64,000 nt of DNA from Longimicrobiales bacterium (GTDB taxonomy: Bacteria > Gemmatimonadota > Gemmatimonadetes > Longimicrobiales > Gaopeijiaceae): the NCBI GenBank assembly GCA_951828585.1, contig OX639991.1, positions 3,702,001 to 3,766,000 on the forward strand. Reading direction: 5' to 3'. The translations under genes and the position numbers were made by a program. The notes beneath the pieces are model-generated. The model saw nothing but the letters and a program-made list of their open reading frames with translations. It did no database searches and was not told the DNA's origin. Shown piece after piece: positions 9,063-17,929 of the stretch; within the stretch, counting starts at the first letter, position 1, and every line of letters begins with the position of its first letter.

Positions 9063-9914
9063 ATGTCGCGCACACCCCTCGAACTCCCTGACGGAGTTCC
9101 CTTCCAGGACGAGTACGACACTCTGTGCCGATCGGCGGATTTCAGGGACATGGCAGCGTTCTCCGAGACGTTTCTGGAGAGAAATCGGGGCGTCCTTGGG
9201 GGCTACATTGCCAAGTGGGGGGCGGCTAACCCCTTCCGTTCCTGGAGCCGGCAATGGGAGTACCCGTATGTACTCGGCAAGGTGGCCGAATTGGTTCGGG
9301 TTCGTCCCCGGGCGCGGATCCTGGACGCCGGCTCGGGCGCTACGTTCATGCCCTTCTATCTTGGACACTGCTTCGAGGGGACAACCGTAGCCTGTTGCGA
9401 CACTGACCATACCCTTACCGACGTGTTCTCGTCACTCAACAACAACATGAACGGCGACATCGAGTTCTCGACTGCCGACATCCGGGCGCTGCCGTACGAC
9501 GCCCGGTCGTTCGATCTGGTCTATTGTGTTTCCGTGCTTGAACATACGGACAGCTACGAAGACATTCTCGAAGAGCTGTCGAGAGTCTCAAGGGGAGGGC
9601 GGGTGGCGATCACCTTCGATGTCAGCCTGGATGGCACCCGCGATATGCGCATGGAGGACCTAAACCGGCTGTTGAAGGTCCTGGAGGCCACTTTCGAGAT
9701 GGGGCCGGACGTGCGCGGCACCGTGAAGTCGCAGCTGTCGAATCCCGCTATCGTCACGACCAGCACGGTGAGCTCGGACCTGCATCCGTGGAAGGGTCCG
9801 TCGTTTCTCCACCGCCTCAAGTCATCTCTCTCCAACCGCCGGCTCGTCCAGTGGCCCCCGCTCCTGACCGTCTGCTGCCTGAGTGGAACCCGGGTTTCCC
9901 ACAGATTCGGTTGA
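9063..9914 (+). CDS. Class I SAM-dependent methyltransferase
   Basis: 283 residues. Rossmann methyltransferase motifs: motif I ILDAGSGATFMPF (~residue 82), an acidic turn CCDTDHTLTDV, ADIRALPYDARSFDLVYCVSVLEH (motif IV), and a post-IV helix LEELSRVSRGGRVAITFDVSL. This places it in the Methyltransf_11/25 group acting on small molecules or glycans. It is transcribed alone on the plus strand between minus-strand membrane and glycosyltransferase genes. Its codon use is visibly less GC-rich than the neighbours, which hints at transfer. The substrate cannot be inferred beyond a possible link to the surface-glycan genes. Confidence 0.8.
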   Translation: MSRTPLELPDGVPFQDEYDTLCRSADFRDMAAFSETFLERNRGVLGGYIAKWGAANPFRSWSRQWEYPYVLGKVAELVRVRPRARILDAGSGATFMPFYLGHCFEGTTVACCDTDHTLTDVFSSLNNNMNGDIEFSTADIRALPYDARSFDLVYCVSVLEHTDSYEDILEELSRVSRGGRVAITFDVSLDGTRDMRMEDLNRLLKVLEATFEMGPDVRGTVKSQLSNPAIVTTSTVSSDLHPWKGPSFLHRLKSSLSNRRLVQWPPLLTVCCLSGTRVSHRFG

Positions 9915-9953
9915 CGCGCCGGAACTTCGGCGCCGGGAGTCTTCGCGGCCGGT

Positions 9954-9972
9954 TCCTGGACCTTTTCCAGGA
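9954..9972. terminator. Candidate bidirectional terminator hairpin
   Basis: Perfect 7-base arms TCCTGGA / TCCAGGA around CCTTT, in the 67-base gap between the convergent methyltransferase and GT4 genes. The location suits a shared terminator, but no clear T-tract follows on either strand. Confidence 0.4.
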
Positions 9973-9981
9973 CGCTGACGT

Positions 9982-11085
9982 TCAGCCCCCCACCAGCCCC
10001 CCATACACCTCCTCATGCCGGTCCACCAGCCGCTCGTTGCTCCACTTCGCCACCACCTTCTCCCGCCCCACCCTCCCCCGCCCCGCCAACCCCCCGTCGC
10101 CAAGCAGCTCCACCACCTTCGCCGCGAGCGCTTCCGGATTCCCCGCCGGGAACAGCCCGCCCACCGAATCGTCCACGATCTGCGGCAGCCCCCCCACCGC
10201 CGACGCCGCCACCGGCAGTCCGCACGCCATGCACTCCAGCGCCGCCACCGAGGTCGCCTCCACCAGCGACGGGAAGACCGCCATGTCCCCCGAACAGAGC
10301 AGCCCCGGCATCTCGGCGTGGGGCCGCGCGCCCAGGAACTCGATCCGGTCGGCCACTCCGATCTCCGCCGCCAGCGCCTTCAGCCGGTCTCCCTCTGGCC
10401 CGTCGCCGATGACGATCACATCGACATCCGCCCCGGCCACGATCATCGGCAGGGCCCGCACGAAGTACTCCACGCCGTTCTTCGGGAAGAGACGGCGCGG
10501 CACCACCAGTCGGCGCCGGCCATTCGTGCGCGGAATTGCGCCCTCGACCGGCCTGAAGATCTCGGTCTCGACCCCGTTGACCAGGACCTCGACGGAAATG
10601 GTCGGGCCGAGGCTCTCGCCCACATCTGCTATCTCTTTGCTGGCAGCGAAATTGTAGTCGCTAAGCTCAATTAGCTTGCCAAGAGCTGGAGCGACGACCG
10701 GATTGGCGGCCAGGCGCAAGAAATGGGAAGTGTGTATAGTACACACCAGCGGCGTACTCATGCCCGCCAGCGCCAGCGCGCACGGCAGCAGCGACGGGAA
10801 GGCCTGCGCGTGCACCACATCCGCGCCCGCTACGACTGCACGGGTGCGTGGCGTGGAGCCGGCCGCATGCATGGACCAGCCCAGCGGCGTGCGCGACGGC
10901 AACGGAGTGCGGTGAATGCGGATACCGTCCATGACCTCATGCCGTGCAAGACCCGGTTGGGAGAGCGAGGTGACGACGGTGACCTCGTGGCCGCGCGCCA
11001 CCAGTCCGCGGCAAAGGTAGTGGACGTGGCTCTCCAGTCCGCCGACCTCAGGGGGGAAGTACACGCAGTGGATGACGATCTTCAC
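9982..11085 (-). CDS. Glycosyltransferase family 4
   Basis: 367 residues, GT-B fold. N-terminal domain: HCVYFPPEVGGLESHVHYLCRGL (GGxE glycine loop) and VVTSL. C-terminal donor domain: RRLFPKNGVEYFVRALP, VIGDGPEGDRLKALA, then the nucleotide-sugar region MAVFPSLVEATSVAALECMACGLPVAAS with the family E-x7-E pattern. It probably builds a surface polysaccharide with the overlapping wecB (ATGA at 11082-11085). Two short stretches (10636-10680 and 10720-10750) use AT-rich codons unlike the rest of the gene. Confidence 0.87.
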   Translation of the reverse strand: MKIVIHCVYFPPEVGGLESHVHYLCRGLVARGHEVTVVTSLSQPGLARHEVMDGIRIHRTPLPSRTPLGWSMHAAGSTPRTRAVVAGADVVHAQAFPSLLPCALALAGMSTPLVCTIHTSHFLRLAANPVVAPALGKLIELSDYNFAASKEIADVGESLGPTISVEVLVNGVETEIFRPVEGAIPRTNGRRRLVVPRRLFPKNGVEYFVRALPMIVAGADVDVIVIGDGPEGDRLKALAAEIGVADRIEFLGARPHAEMPGLLCSGDMAVFPSLVEATSVAALECMACGLPVAASAVGGLPQIVDDSVGGLFPAGNPEALAAKVVELLGDGGLAGRGRVGREKVVAKWSNERLVDRHEEVYGGLVGG

Positions 11086-12266
11086 GGTGCCTTCCAGTCT
11101 TCAAGTTGGCGGGGGGTCCCGGTCAGCTCGGCGAGGAGGATGTCGGCGATGCGTTCCCCGGCGCGGCCATCGCCGTAGGGGTTTCCGGCGGGGCAGGCGT
11201 CGCGCTCGCCGCTCAGGTGGGCGGCGGCCTCGGCGAGGATAAGGTCCGCGTCGGTTCCGACCAGGGTGGCCGCGCCCGCGCGCACCCCCTCCGGCCGCTC
11301 GGTGACCTCTCGCAGGACAAGCGTGTGCACCCCGAATGCGGGCGCCTCCTCCTGGATGCCGCCCGAATCGGTCAGCACGAGGCTCGCGCGGCCGAGCACG
11401 GTCACCAGGTCGCTGTAGTCGAGGGGATCGGTGAGGTGGACGCGGGGGCGGCCGCCCAGAATGCGGCGGGCGGGCTCGAGCACGCGAGGATTCGGGTGCA
11501 CGGGATAGAGGATGTCGATGTCCTCGAACCGTTCGGCCAAGGTGGCGACCGCGCCGAAGACGCGCTCCAGCGGCTGCCCGAAGGACTCGCGGCGGTGGGC
11601 GGTAAGGAGGACCAGGCGCCGGCCCGGCCCGACCAGCCCCGCCGCACACGCATTGCGGACAGTAGCCGGACGGGCGCGCATCTGGAGGAGCGCGTCCACG
11701 ACCGTGTTGCCCGTCACGAAGATCCGCTCCGCCTCGACCCCCTCTGCGGCCAGGTTGTCAGCCGCCTCCGTGGTGGGCGCGAAGCAGAAGTCCGAGATCG
11801 TGTCTGTCATGCGGCGAAGCATCTCCTCGGGGAAGGGCGACCACTTGCGGCGGCTGCGCAGCCCAGCCTCCACATGCGCCAGCCTGCCCTGCTGGAAGAA
11901 GGTGACGACCCCCGCGAAGAAGACCGTCGCCGTATCGCCCTGCACGATGGTCACATCCGGGACGAAGTCCTCCGCGACCTCGCGCAGGCCGTCCATGCAG
12001 GCGTGTCCCACGTCGTAGAGGGTCTGGTCCGGCTTCATGAGCTTCAGGTCGTAGTCCGCCTCGAGCCCGAAGACACCCAGGACCTGGCCGACCATGTCCG
12101 TGTGCTGACCGGTGAGGGCGAGCCGGTGCACGCATCCCTCCCGCTTGACCAGCGCACCGATCACCGGCGCCATCTTGATTGCCTCCGGGCGCGTGCCGAT
12201 CACCGAGAGGATGCGGGGTTGGGGCCGGGCGGCCCGGCTTCTGGCCGCCGCTTCGGAGCGGGCCAA
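11082..12266 (-). CDS. wecB: UDP-N-acetylglucosamine 2-epimerase (non-hydrolysing)
   Basis: 394 residues, close to the usual ~375. It interconverts UDP-GlcNAc and UDP-ManNAc, supplying ManNAc units for surface polysaccharide. Characteristic segments: SVIGTRPEAIKMAPVI, LTGQHTDMV, VQGDTATVF, HVEAGLRS, FVTGNTVVDALL, LLTAHRRESFG, YPVHPNPRV, LTDSGGIQEEAPAFG. These give the GT-B-like epimerase fold with the conserved His/Glu/Arg residues of the active site. Its stop is coupled to the GT4 gene. The GT2 gene lies one base upstream of the start. Confidence 0.93.
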   Translation of the reverse strand: MARSEAAARSRAARPQPRILSVIGTRPEAIKMAPVIGALVKREGCVHRLALTGQHTDMVGQVLGVFGLEADYDLKLMKPDQTLYDVGHACMDGLREVAEDFVPDVTIVQGDTATVFFAGVVTFFQQGRLAHVEAGLRSRRKWSPFPEEMLRRMTDTISDFCFAPTTEAADNLAAEGVEAERIFVTGNTVVDALLQMRARPATVRNACAAGLVGPGRRLVLLTAHRRESFGQPLERVFGAVATLAERFEDIDILYPVHPNPRVLEPARRILGGRPRVHLTDPLDYSDLVTVLGRASLVLTDSGGIQEEAPAFGVHTLVLREVTERPEGVRAGAATLVGTDADLILAEAAAHLSGERDACPAGNPYGDGRAGERIADILLAELTGTPRQLEDWKAP

Positions 12267-12267
12267 G

Positions 12268-13227
12268 CTACCCCTCCCCCGCCCCGCGTCCCCGTCCCCC
12301 GTCCCCCCGCTCCCGCCGCATCGCGTCCAGCTCGTCGTGGACCGACGCGATCATCTCCCCCAGGAGCCCCGCCGCGAAGCACAGCACCCCAACCGTGACC
12401 AACAACACCACCAGGTACAGCAGCGGCCGGAACCCCTGCCCCACCACGAAGCGGAGATACAGCGCCGCCAGCCCCGTGAGCACCCCCGCCCCCATCAGGA
12501 ATACCCCGGGCAGCCCGAAGGCCACCATCGGCTTGCGGGAAAAGCGCAGCTGGAACCAGACGGCCATCAGATCGAGCACGCCACCGATGATGCGGCTCTT
12601 CCCCGAGTACTTCGCCTCGCCCGCGCGGCGGGGGTGCAGCTCGATGTCGATCTCGGTGGCGCTGAAGCCCTTCCGGTGCGCGAGCACCACGAAGAATCGA
12701 TGCCAGTCGTGGCGCAGCCGCACGGCCTTCAGAACGTCGGCGCGGAAGGCCTTCATGGAGTTGAGATCACTGACCGGCACCTTGAAGATGCGACGGCTGA
12801 GGGCGTTGTAGATCGATGAGACCGCGCGCTTGTCGTACCGCCCCACCTTTCGCCCGGTGACGATGTCCCAGCCTTCCTCGAGCTTGTCCAGGTAGCGGGG
12901 GATCTCGGCCGGGAGATGCTGCAGGTCGGCGTCGAAAAGCACCAGGTACTTCCGGTCGGTTGCCTCGGCGGCGGTGAGGAGCGCTTCGGTCTTGCCCTGG
13001 TTGACCCGGTGGCGCAAGACCCGCAGCCGATCCCAGCCGCCACCCTCGGACCGGGCCAGTTCGGCCGTTCCGTCGGTCGAGCCGTCGTCCACCAGGATGA
13101 CCTCGCCGGTCAGTCCGGATTGCTCGAAGGCGGCACGCACCTCGGGGATGAGGTGGGGGATGTTGGGGGCCTCGTTCCAGGCGGGCACGACCAGGGCGAA
13201 GTCGTGGTAGGCCGTCTTTTTCCTCAA
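12268..13227 (-). CDS. Membrane-anchored glycosyltransferase family 2 (GtrB/ArnC-like)
   Basis: 319 residues. GT-A domain with LVVPAWNEAPNIPHLIPEV, LVDDGSTDGTAELA, DADLQHLPAEIPRYL (DxD-type metal site), VTGRKVGRYDKRAVS and SDLNSMKAFRADVL. Two C-terminal membrane helices follow (residues ~235-300), as in GtrB/ArnC/DPMS-like enzymes that load a sugar onto undecaprenyl phosphate. It is adjacent to wecB and the GT4 gene. The sugar is not known. The C-terminal tail is Gly/Arg-rich. Confidence 0.85.
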   Translation of the reverse strand: MRKKTAYHDFALVVPAWNEAPNIPHLIPEVRAAFEQSGLTGEVILVDDGSTDGTAELARSEGGGWDRLRVLRHRVNQGKTEALLTAAEATDRKYLVLFDADLQHLPAEIPRYLDKLEEGWDIVTGRKVGRYDKRAVSSIYNALSRRIFKVPVSDLNSMKAFRADVLKAVRLRHDWHRFFVVLAHRKGFSATEIDIELHPRRAGEAKYSGKSRIIGGVLDLMAVWFQLRFSRKPMVAFGLPGVFLMGAGVLTGLAALYLRFVVGQGFRPLLYLVVLLVTVGVLCFAAGLLGEMIASVHDELDAMRRERGDGGRGRGAGEG

Positions 13228-13229
13228 CG

Positions 13230-14732
13230 TCAGACGCGCTTTCTCATCCGTGCCGGCATAATCCCCAGCTGGTCACGGTATTTGGCCACGGTGCGGCGGG
13301 CGATCTTGATCCCTTCGCTCTTCAGAAGGTTCACGAGTGCCTGGTCCGTCAAGGGGCGGCGCGTGTCCTCCTCGTCGACCAGGTTCCGGATTCTGGCCTG
13401 AACGCCGCGGGTGGAGATGTCCCCTCCCATCACCCTCGGCAGGCCCCCCGAGAAGAAGAACTTGAGGGGATAGACGCCCCCCGGTGCCTGCACGTACTTC
13501 TCGTTCGTAACGCGCGAGACCGTGGATTCGGCCATCTCGATGTGCTCCGCCACCTCACGCAGCGTGAGCGGTTTCAGGTACTGCACGCCCCTGTCGAAGA
13601 AGTCGCGCTGGGTCGCCACGATGAACCGCATGACTTCGAGCATGGTCCGGCGGCGCTGCTCGATGACCCGGATCAACCACTGCGCCGCATTCAGCTTGTT
13701 GGCGATGAATTCCTTGTTGGCGCCCACGAACTTTTCCTTGTCCGCGACCACCTCCCGGTACGAACGCGAAAAACGGAGTCGCGGCAGGCCGGTGTCGTTC
13801 GCGAACACCATGTACTCGCCCCCGATCAGCTCCACGATCAGGTCGGGAATCACGTACTGCTCGGGCTCGGCGGTGTAGCGGCTGCCCGGCCGCGGATCGA
13901 GCCTGGCGATCTCGTCGGCCGCTTCCTGGACCTTCTTCCGCGAAATCCCCAGCTCCCGCGCGAGTTCGTTCCACCGCCGGTTCGCGAGCCCGTCGAAGTG
14001 CTCGTCCACGAACCGCCACGCCAGCGTGTCCTCGCGGCCGAGCCTGGACAGCTGGATCATCAGGCATTCCCGCAGGTCCCGCGCACCCACGCCCGGCGGA
14101 TCGAGGGACTGCACCAACCGCAGCGACGATTCGGCCTCCTCCGTGTCCACCGGGGCGAAGAGACGGTTCAGCGCGGTCAGCTCGGCCTCGCGCGCCTCGG
14201 CCCCGTCGATCTCCCGCGCCTCGGCGAAGAGCTGTTGGCGCAAAGGTGCGAGGGCGGCCTCGACCCCCCTGGCCACATCCTCCAGGGAACACGAGAAGAG
14301 CCCGTCGTCGTCGATGTTGCCGACGATCTCCCCGGCGATCTGGAGCTGTCGCTCGTCGAGGTGGAGCAGGCCGATCTGCTCGGCCAGGTAGTCATGCAGA
14401 TGGCGGGCTTCCACCACCACCGGTTCCAGGTATTCCCGCGGTTCGTACGGCGTCCTCGGCCCGCCCGCGTCGAAGTCGTCCAGCATGACCTCTTCCCAGT
14501 CCACCTCGTCGTCCGCATCGTCCTGACCCTCCTCCTCCACCTGCAGGTCTTCCTCGCTGTCGGGCTCGGAAAGCTCCAGGAAAGGATTCTCGGAAAGTTC
14601 CTGCTCCAGCCTGCCCTGGAGTTCCAGGAGCGGCATGTAGAGGAGGTCCATCGCCTGGTAGAGGCGCGGATTGGTCTTGGCAGTTTGCCGGATGCGGGCC
14701 TCGGTGTAGAGCCCCGACTTCATATCGCTCAC
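13230..14732 (-). CDS. rpoN: RNA polymerase sigma-54 factor
   Basis: 500 residues with the three sigma-54 regions. Region I near the N-terminus is Leu/Gln-rich (LYQAMDLLYMPLLELQGRLEQEL) and contacts activators. Region II is the acidic stretch (residues ~55-90, Asp/Glu-rich). Region III is the core-binding and DNA-binding part, with LTLREVAEHIEMAESTVSRVTNEKYVQ as the helix-turn-helix and a C-terminal RpoN box ARRTVAKYRDQLGI. It recognises -24/-12 promoters and needs AAA+ activators, none of which is encoded here. Its position directly downstream of lptB (gap 6 bases) is the classic lptB-rpoN order. Confidence 0.95.
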   Translation of the reverse strand: MSDMKSGLYTEARIRQTAKTNPRLYQAMDLLYMPLLELQGRLEQELSENPFLELSEPDSEEDLQVEEEGQDDADDEVDWEEVMLDDFDAGGPRTPYEPREYLEPVVVEARHLHDYLAEQIGLLHLDERQLQIAGEIVGNIDDDGLFSCSLEDVARGVEAALAPLRQQLFAEAREIDGAEAREAELTALNRLFAPVDTEEAESSLRLVQSLDPPGVGARDLRECLMIQLSRLGREDTLAWRFVDEHFDGLANRRWNELARELGISRKKVQEAADEIARLDPRPGSRYTAEPEQYVIPDLIVELIGGEYMVFANDTGLPRLRFSRSYREVVADKEKFVGANKEFIANKLNAAQWLIRVIEQRRRTMLEVMRFIVATQRDFFDRGVQYLKPLTLREVAEHIEMAESTVSRVTNEKYVQAPGGVYPLKFFFSGGLPRVMGGDISTRGVQARIRNLVDEEDTRRPLTDQALVNLLKSEGIKIARRTVAKYRDQLGIMPARMRKRV

Positions 14733-14738
14733 TGCGGT

Positions 14739-15599
14739 TCAACTTCCAGGACGCGGGAACCTCGATCTCATGCGCGCCGTCAGCGAAGGTCCCAGGTAGA
14801 GGTCGGCCACTTCGTCGTTCCAAACAAGCTCCGAGACGGTTCCGCTGACCCGGATCCGCCCCTCGTACATGATGTACGCGCGATCGACGATCTCCAGAGT
14901 CTGTTCGACGTTGTGGTCCGAGATGATGACGCCGATGTCCCGGTTCTTGAGTTCCGCGACAATCTCCTGAATATCGTGCAACGCGATGGGGTCGATCCCC
15001 GCGAAGGGTTCGTCCAGAAGCATGAATTTGGGTCGCTGGACCAGCGCGCGCGTGATTTCCAGTCTGCGGCGCTCGCCGCCGGAGAGGGAGAACGCCTTGG
15101 CGTTACGCAGGTGGCCGATGGAAAGCTCGGCCAGCAACTCCTTCAGCCTCTCGGCACGCTCTTTCCGCGTCAGATCGAGCGTTTCCAGAATCGCCATCAC
15201 GTTCTGGGCCACGGTCAGCCTGCGGAACACCGACGGCTCCTGCGCGAGGTAGCCGACCCCCATTCTGGCCCGCTTGTACATGGGGATGGAAGTCAACTCG
15301 GTATCGTCCAGGAAGACCCTGCCGCCGTTCGGCGCGATCAGACCGACCAGCATGTAGAAGGTGGTGGTCTTCCCCGCCCCGTTGGGCCCCAGCAGGGCAA
15401 CGATTTCGCGTTGGCGGACCTCGATGTCCACCTTCGACACGACCCGGCGCTTCTTGTAGATCTTGGTGAGGTCCCGGCCGCTGAGCGTCGAGGAAGGGGT
15501 CGCGTTCATCACGGGGTCGGCCACGGCGATGGCCTCCTCGCCGACAGCGAGTTGAGCGATGTCGTCGGGCAGCGCCGGCGTGGCGGTTCCGGGGTTCAT
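14739..15599 (-). CDS. lptB: LPS export ABC transporter ATP-binding protein
   Basis: 286 residues. Walker A GPNGAGKTTTF, Q-loop region LAQEPSVFRRL, signature LSGGERRRLEI, Walker B FMLLDEPFAGIDP, switch His in SDHNVEQTL: the LptB subgroup of ABC ATPases. It powers extraction of LPS from the inner membrane with LptF/LptG, which are not in this window. The ATG at 15599 overlaps the lptA stop, so it is preferred, although it adds ~38 residues before the usual LptB start; an internal ATG (MNATPSSTL) is an alternative. Confidence 0.93.
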   Translation of the reverse strand: MNPGTATPALPDDIAQLAVGEEAIAVADPVMNATPSSTLSGRDLTKIYKKRRVVSKVDIEVRQREIVALLGPNGAGKTTTFYMLVGLIAPNGGRVFLDDTELTSIPMYKRARMGVGYLAQEPSVFRRLTVAQNVMAILETLDLTRKERAERLKELLAELSIGHLRNAKAFSLSGGERRRLEITRALVQRPKFMLLDEPFAGIDPIALHDIQEIVAELKNRDIGVIISDHNVEQTLEIVDRAYIMYEGRIRVSGTVSELVWNDEVADLYLGPSLTARMRSRFPRPGS

Positions 15600-17929
15600 G
15601 AAGGTCCTCCCGTGCGGCGGGTTGGACGGGTGGGCGAGGTGGTCCGGCGTGGATGACCCGGCAGGGTGTATCGCGGGGCGGCGGTCGAGAGGCGGGGTGG
15701 GGGGCGGGTGGTGTTGGGTGGGGTGGTGAGCGTGTCTGGGGCCACGGAAGCCGAGTCGGCGGCGGCCGACTCGCAGTCGGGGGGCACGGGATCGAAATGA
15801 TACCCTTGCGTTCGTCCCGTTACCTCCATCTTCACCACCTTGCGTCCTTCCAGAAAGATCGTGATCTGATTGCCGCTCACATAGTGTAACTCCGGGCGGC
15901 GTTCACCATCAGCCCCGGTGGTGTCACACTCTTCCGAGGGTGCTCCATCCTCCTCCGGTGTGGCGTCGGGCTCGGCGGCGGTGGTGGTGGTGGAGTCCTC
16001 CGATACCGCCGGTGGCTCCTCCGGTGGTGGACCGGGTTCGTCGGTGGTCGGGACCGGTGCTGCATCGGTTGTGCCGGAATCCGCCTGTGTCGTATCCGAA
16101 GTGTAGAGGCGGTAGAAGCTGCGCGCATCGTTGACCGCGGTCAGCGTTTCAAGCCGTGCGCGCCTTTCGGCGGGGCCGGGCTGGGCGGCGGCGGAATCCT
16201 CTACGAAATCCACCGACGCGAACCGGGCGATGATCGTCTCCCCTTCCATCCAGTCATTCCTGGCGATCTCCGGGAGGTCTTCGTCGATGAGCGAATCCTG
16301 GCCCATCGCGTCGGCGCGGGCTGCTCCGACCGCCGTGACGATGTCCAGCACCTGACCCGGCGACAGGACTTCGATCGAGTCTCCCGTCAAGTTGAATTCC
16401 GCGGCAATAACGGAGGGCCGGGGCAGCGAATCCGGTGCGTTCAGCGAATCCTCCGCCGCTGCCTCGGCGGCGGCCGCCTCGGCCATTGCGCGTACCCGCT
16501 CGGCGTCGCCGGGCGTCAACCCCGTGGTGTCCAACGCCTCCGCGCCGTCGTCCTGAAGGGGGGGGACCGTGGGCAGCGCCACCAGTCGGCTGACCTTACC
16601 CTCCTCCAGGAAGAGGCGGATAGCGGGTGCGGTCATGAGGACCTCATCGCCTGTAAGCTCGGCTTCTTCGCGGGCGAGGATTTCCTCGTTGAGACCGGCG
16701 GTCGGCGTCAGGGCGACGGAAAGTCCCTTCAGCCGAAAACCACTGTCCTCGACGCTCGCCTCACCCAGGATCAGCATTGCACCGACTTCCTGGTCATAGT
16801 CGAGGGAATCACCGACGGCGCGGAGGGAATCGCGCGTCACCACCACCCCGCCTCCCGCGCGGAAGAACCGGCGCCCATCAATCATGATTCGCGGCGCTTC
16901 GACCTCGTAGGGGAGCGGAGTGACCGAGTCCACCCGGGCGTCCGTGGAGGCGGCCTCCGTTTCGGGTGCGGCATCTGTTTCCGCGCTTGCCTCGGCAGAG
17001 ATTCCCACGAGGCTGTCCAACCTGGCAAGCTCGGCGAACTCGTCCTCCAGGCCCGCGCCGGGCGGTAGCCCCGGGATTCCTTCGCCCAGGCTGTCCGCGG
17101 CCAGGGCTTCCCCCACACCCGCCACACTGTCCGCCGCGGGGTCTTCATCCTGCTCGCCAGCGCCCGCCGCGGTGGAATCCACCTCCTCGCCCGGAACGCT
17201 GTCCTCCACGGGAGCTTCCATCTCGCCCGGCACGCTGTCCGCGGCCGGGTCCTCCTCCTCGGGCTCTCCGGACATATCCTCCACCTCTCCAATGCCGTCT
17301 TCGACCGCCTCGGCGACGGAAACAGGCGCCGCCGGACGCCGCGCCGGATAGACAACGGCGCGAGGACTGCCACCGTACACCACGATCCGGTCCTCCTTCC
17401 TGAACCGGGAATCCGACAGGTAGCTGAGCGTTTCCCCCCGGATGACCGCGCCGCCCTTGCGGTCCGTAAGCACCACGTTCGAGTACGCGATCAGTTCCTG
17501 GACATTGTCGAAGTAGCGGGCCGAATCCGCATCAAGTTCGGTGTCCGGATCCTCGAAGTGAACGCTGCCGAAGAAGAAGGCGTTGCCGCTATGCTCCCAC
17601 ACCACGGCGGAATCGGCCAGGATCCGCGCGCCGTCCGTACATCGGTAGTCCACACCGCCCGACGCCCGGTGCGTGTAGTTGATGGAATCCTGCCGCCGGC
17701 TCTCGGTGTAGCCACCCACCTTGACAAGCCTGCAGTCCCTTTCCTGCTCCGGTTCCTGCGCCGGCGCGAGGCCCTGCCAGAGGAAGATTCCCAGGAGTGC
17801 GATGACCAGGCCCCCAACATTCGCGTACCGGGCACCCGGCCACCTTCGCCGCGACTCCGCGCTTCTCGACGGACTGCAAGGTCTCATGAGACACGGGTAC
17901 ACCCCGCGCGGCGCTCCCCGGTGCGTCAT
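15596..17929 (-). CDS. lptA: Large LptA/OstA-type LPS transport protein
   Basis: 777 residues, about four times the size of E. coli LptA. The ATG at 17929 overlaps the lptC stop (ATGA). A signal helix (NVGGLVIALLGIFLWQGLAPAQ) leads into an OstA/LptA beta-jellyroll: GARILADSAVVWEHSGNAFFFGSVHFEDPDTELDADSARYFDNVQELIAYSNVVLTDRKGG. An acidic, Ala/Glu/Asp-rich low-complexity stretch (residues ~200-330) separates it from more OstA-like strands (MIDGRRFFRAGGGVVVTRDSLRAVGDSLDYD). The C-terminal third is Thr/Pro/Asp-rich. It is predicted to bridge LPS through the periplasm. The context of lptC upstream and lptB downstream fixes the role; the size and the acidic inserts are unusual. Confidence 0.8.
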   Translation of the reverse strand: MTHRGAPRGVYPCLMRPCSPSRSAESRRRWPGARYANVGGLVIALLGIFLWQGLAPAQEPEQERDCRLVKVGGYTESRRQDSINYTHRASGGVDYRCTDGARILADSAVVWEHSGNAFFFGSVHFEDPDTELDADSARYFDNVQELIAYSNVVLTDRKGGAVIRGETLSYLSDSRFRKEDRIVVYGGSPRAVVYPARRPAAPVSVAEAVEDGIGEVEDMSGEPEEEDPAADSVPGEMEAPVEDSVPGEEVDSTAAGAGEQDEDPAADSVAGVGEALAADSLGEGIPGLPPGAGLEDEFAELARLDSLVGISAEASAETDAAPETEAASTDARVDSVTPLPYEVEAPRIMIDGRRFFRAGGGVVVTRDSLRAVGDSLDYDQEVGAMLILGEASVEDSGFRLKGLSVALTPTAGLNEEILAREEAELTGDEVLMTAPAIRLFLEEGKVSRLVALPTVPPLQDDGAEALDTTGLTPGDAERVRAMAEAAAAEAAAEDSLNAPDSLPRPSVIAAEFNLTGDSIEVLSPGQVLDIVTAVGAARADAMGQDSLIDEDLPEIARNDWMEGETIIARFASVDFVEDSAAAQPGPAERRARLETLTAVNDARSFYRLYTSDTTQADSGTTDAAPVPTTDEPGPPPEEPPAVSEDSTTTTAAEPDATPEEDGAPSEECDTTGADGERRPELHYVSGNQITIFLEGRKVVKMEVTGRTQGYHFDPVPPDCESAAADSASVAPDTLTTPPNTTRPPPRLSTAAPRYTLPGHPRRTTSPTRPTRRTGGPS

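Noticed and set aside
9063-13227. Complete surface-polysaccharide biosynthesis cluster
   Set aside because: Only one methyltransferase, two glycosyltransferases and wecB; no Wzx/Wzy, Wza or initiating transferase in the window.
13542-15656. Long antisense ORF opposite rpoN and lptB (about 700 codons), and many similar ones elsewhere
   Set aside because: Shadow of GC-rich codon structure; the opposite strand encodes clear rpoN and lptB, and the shadow protein has no recognisable family.
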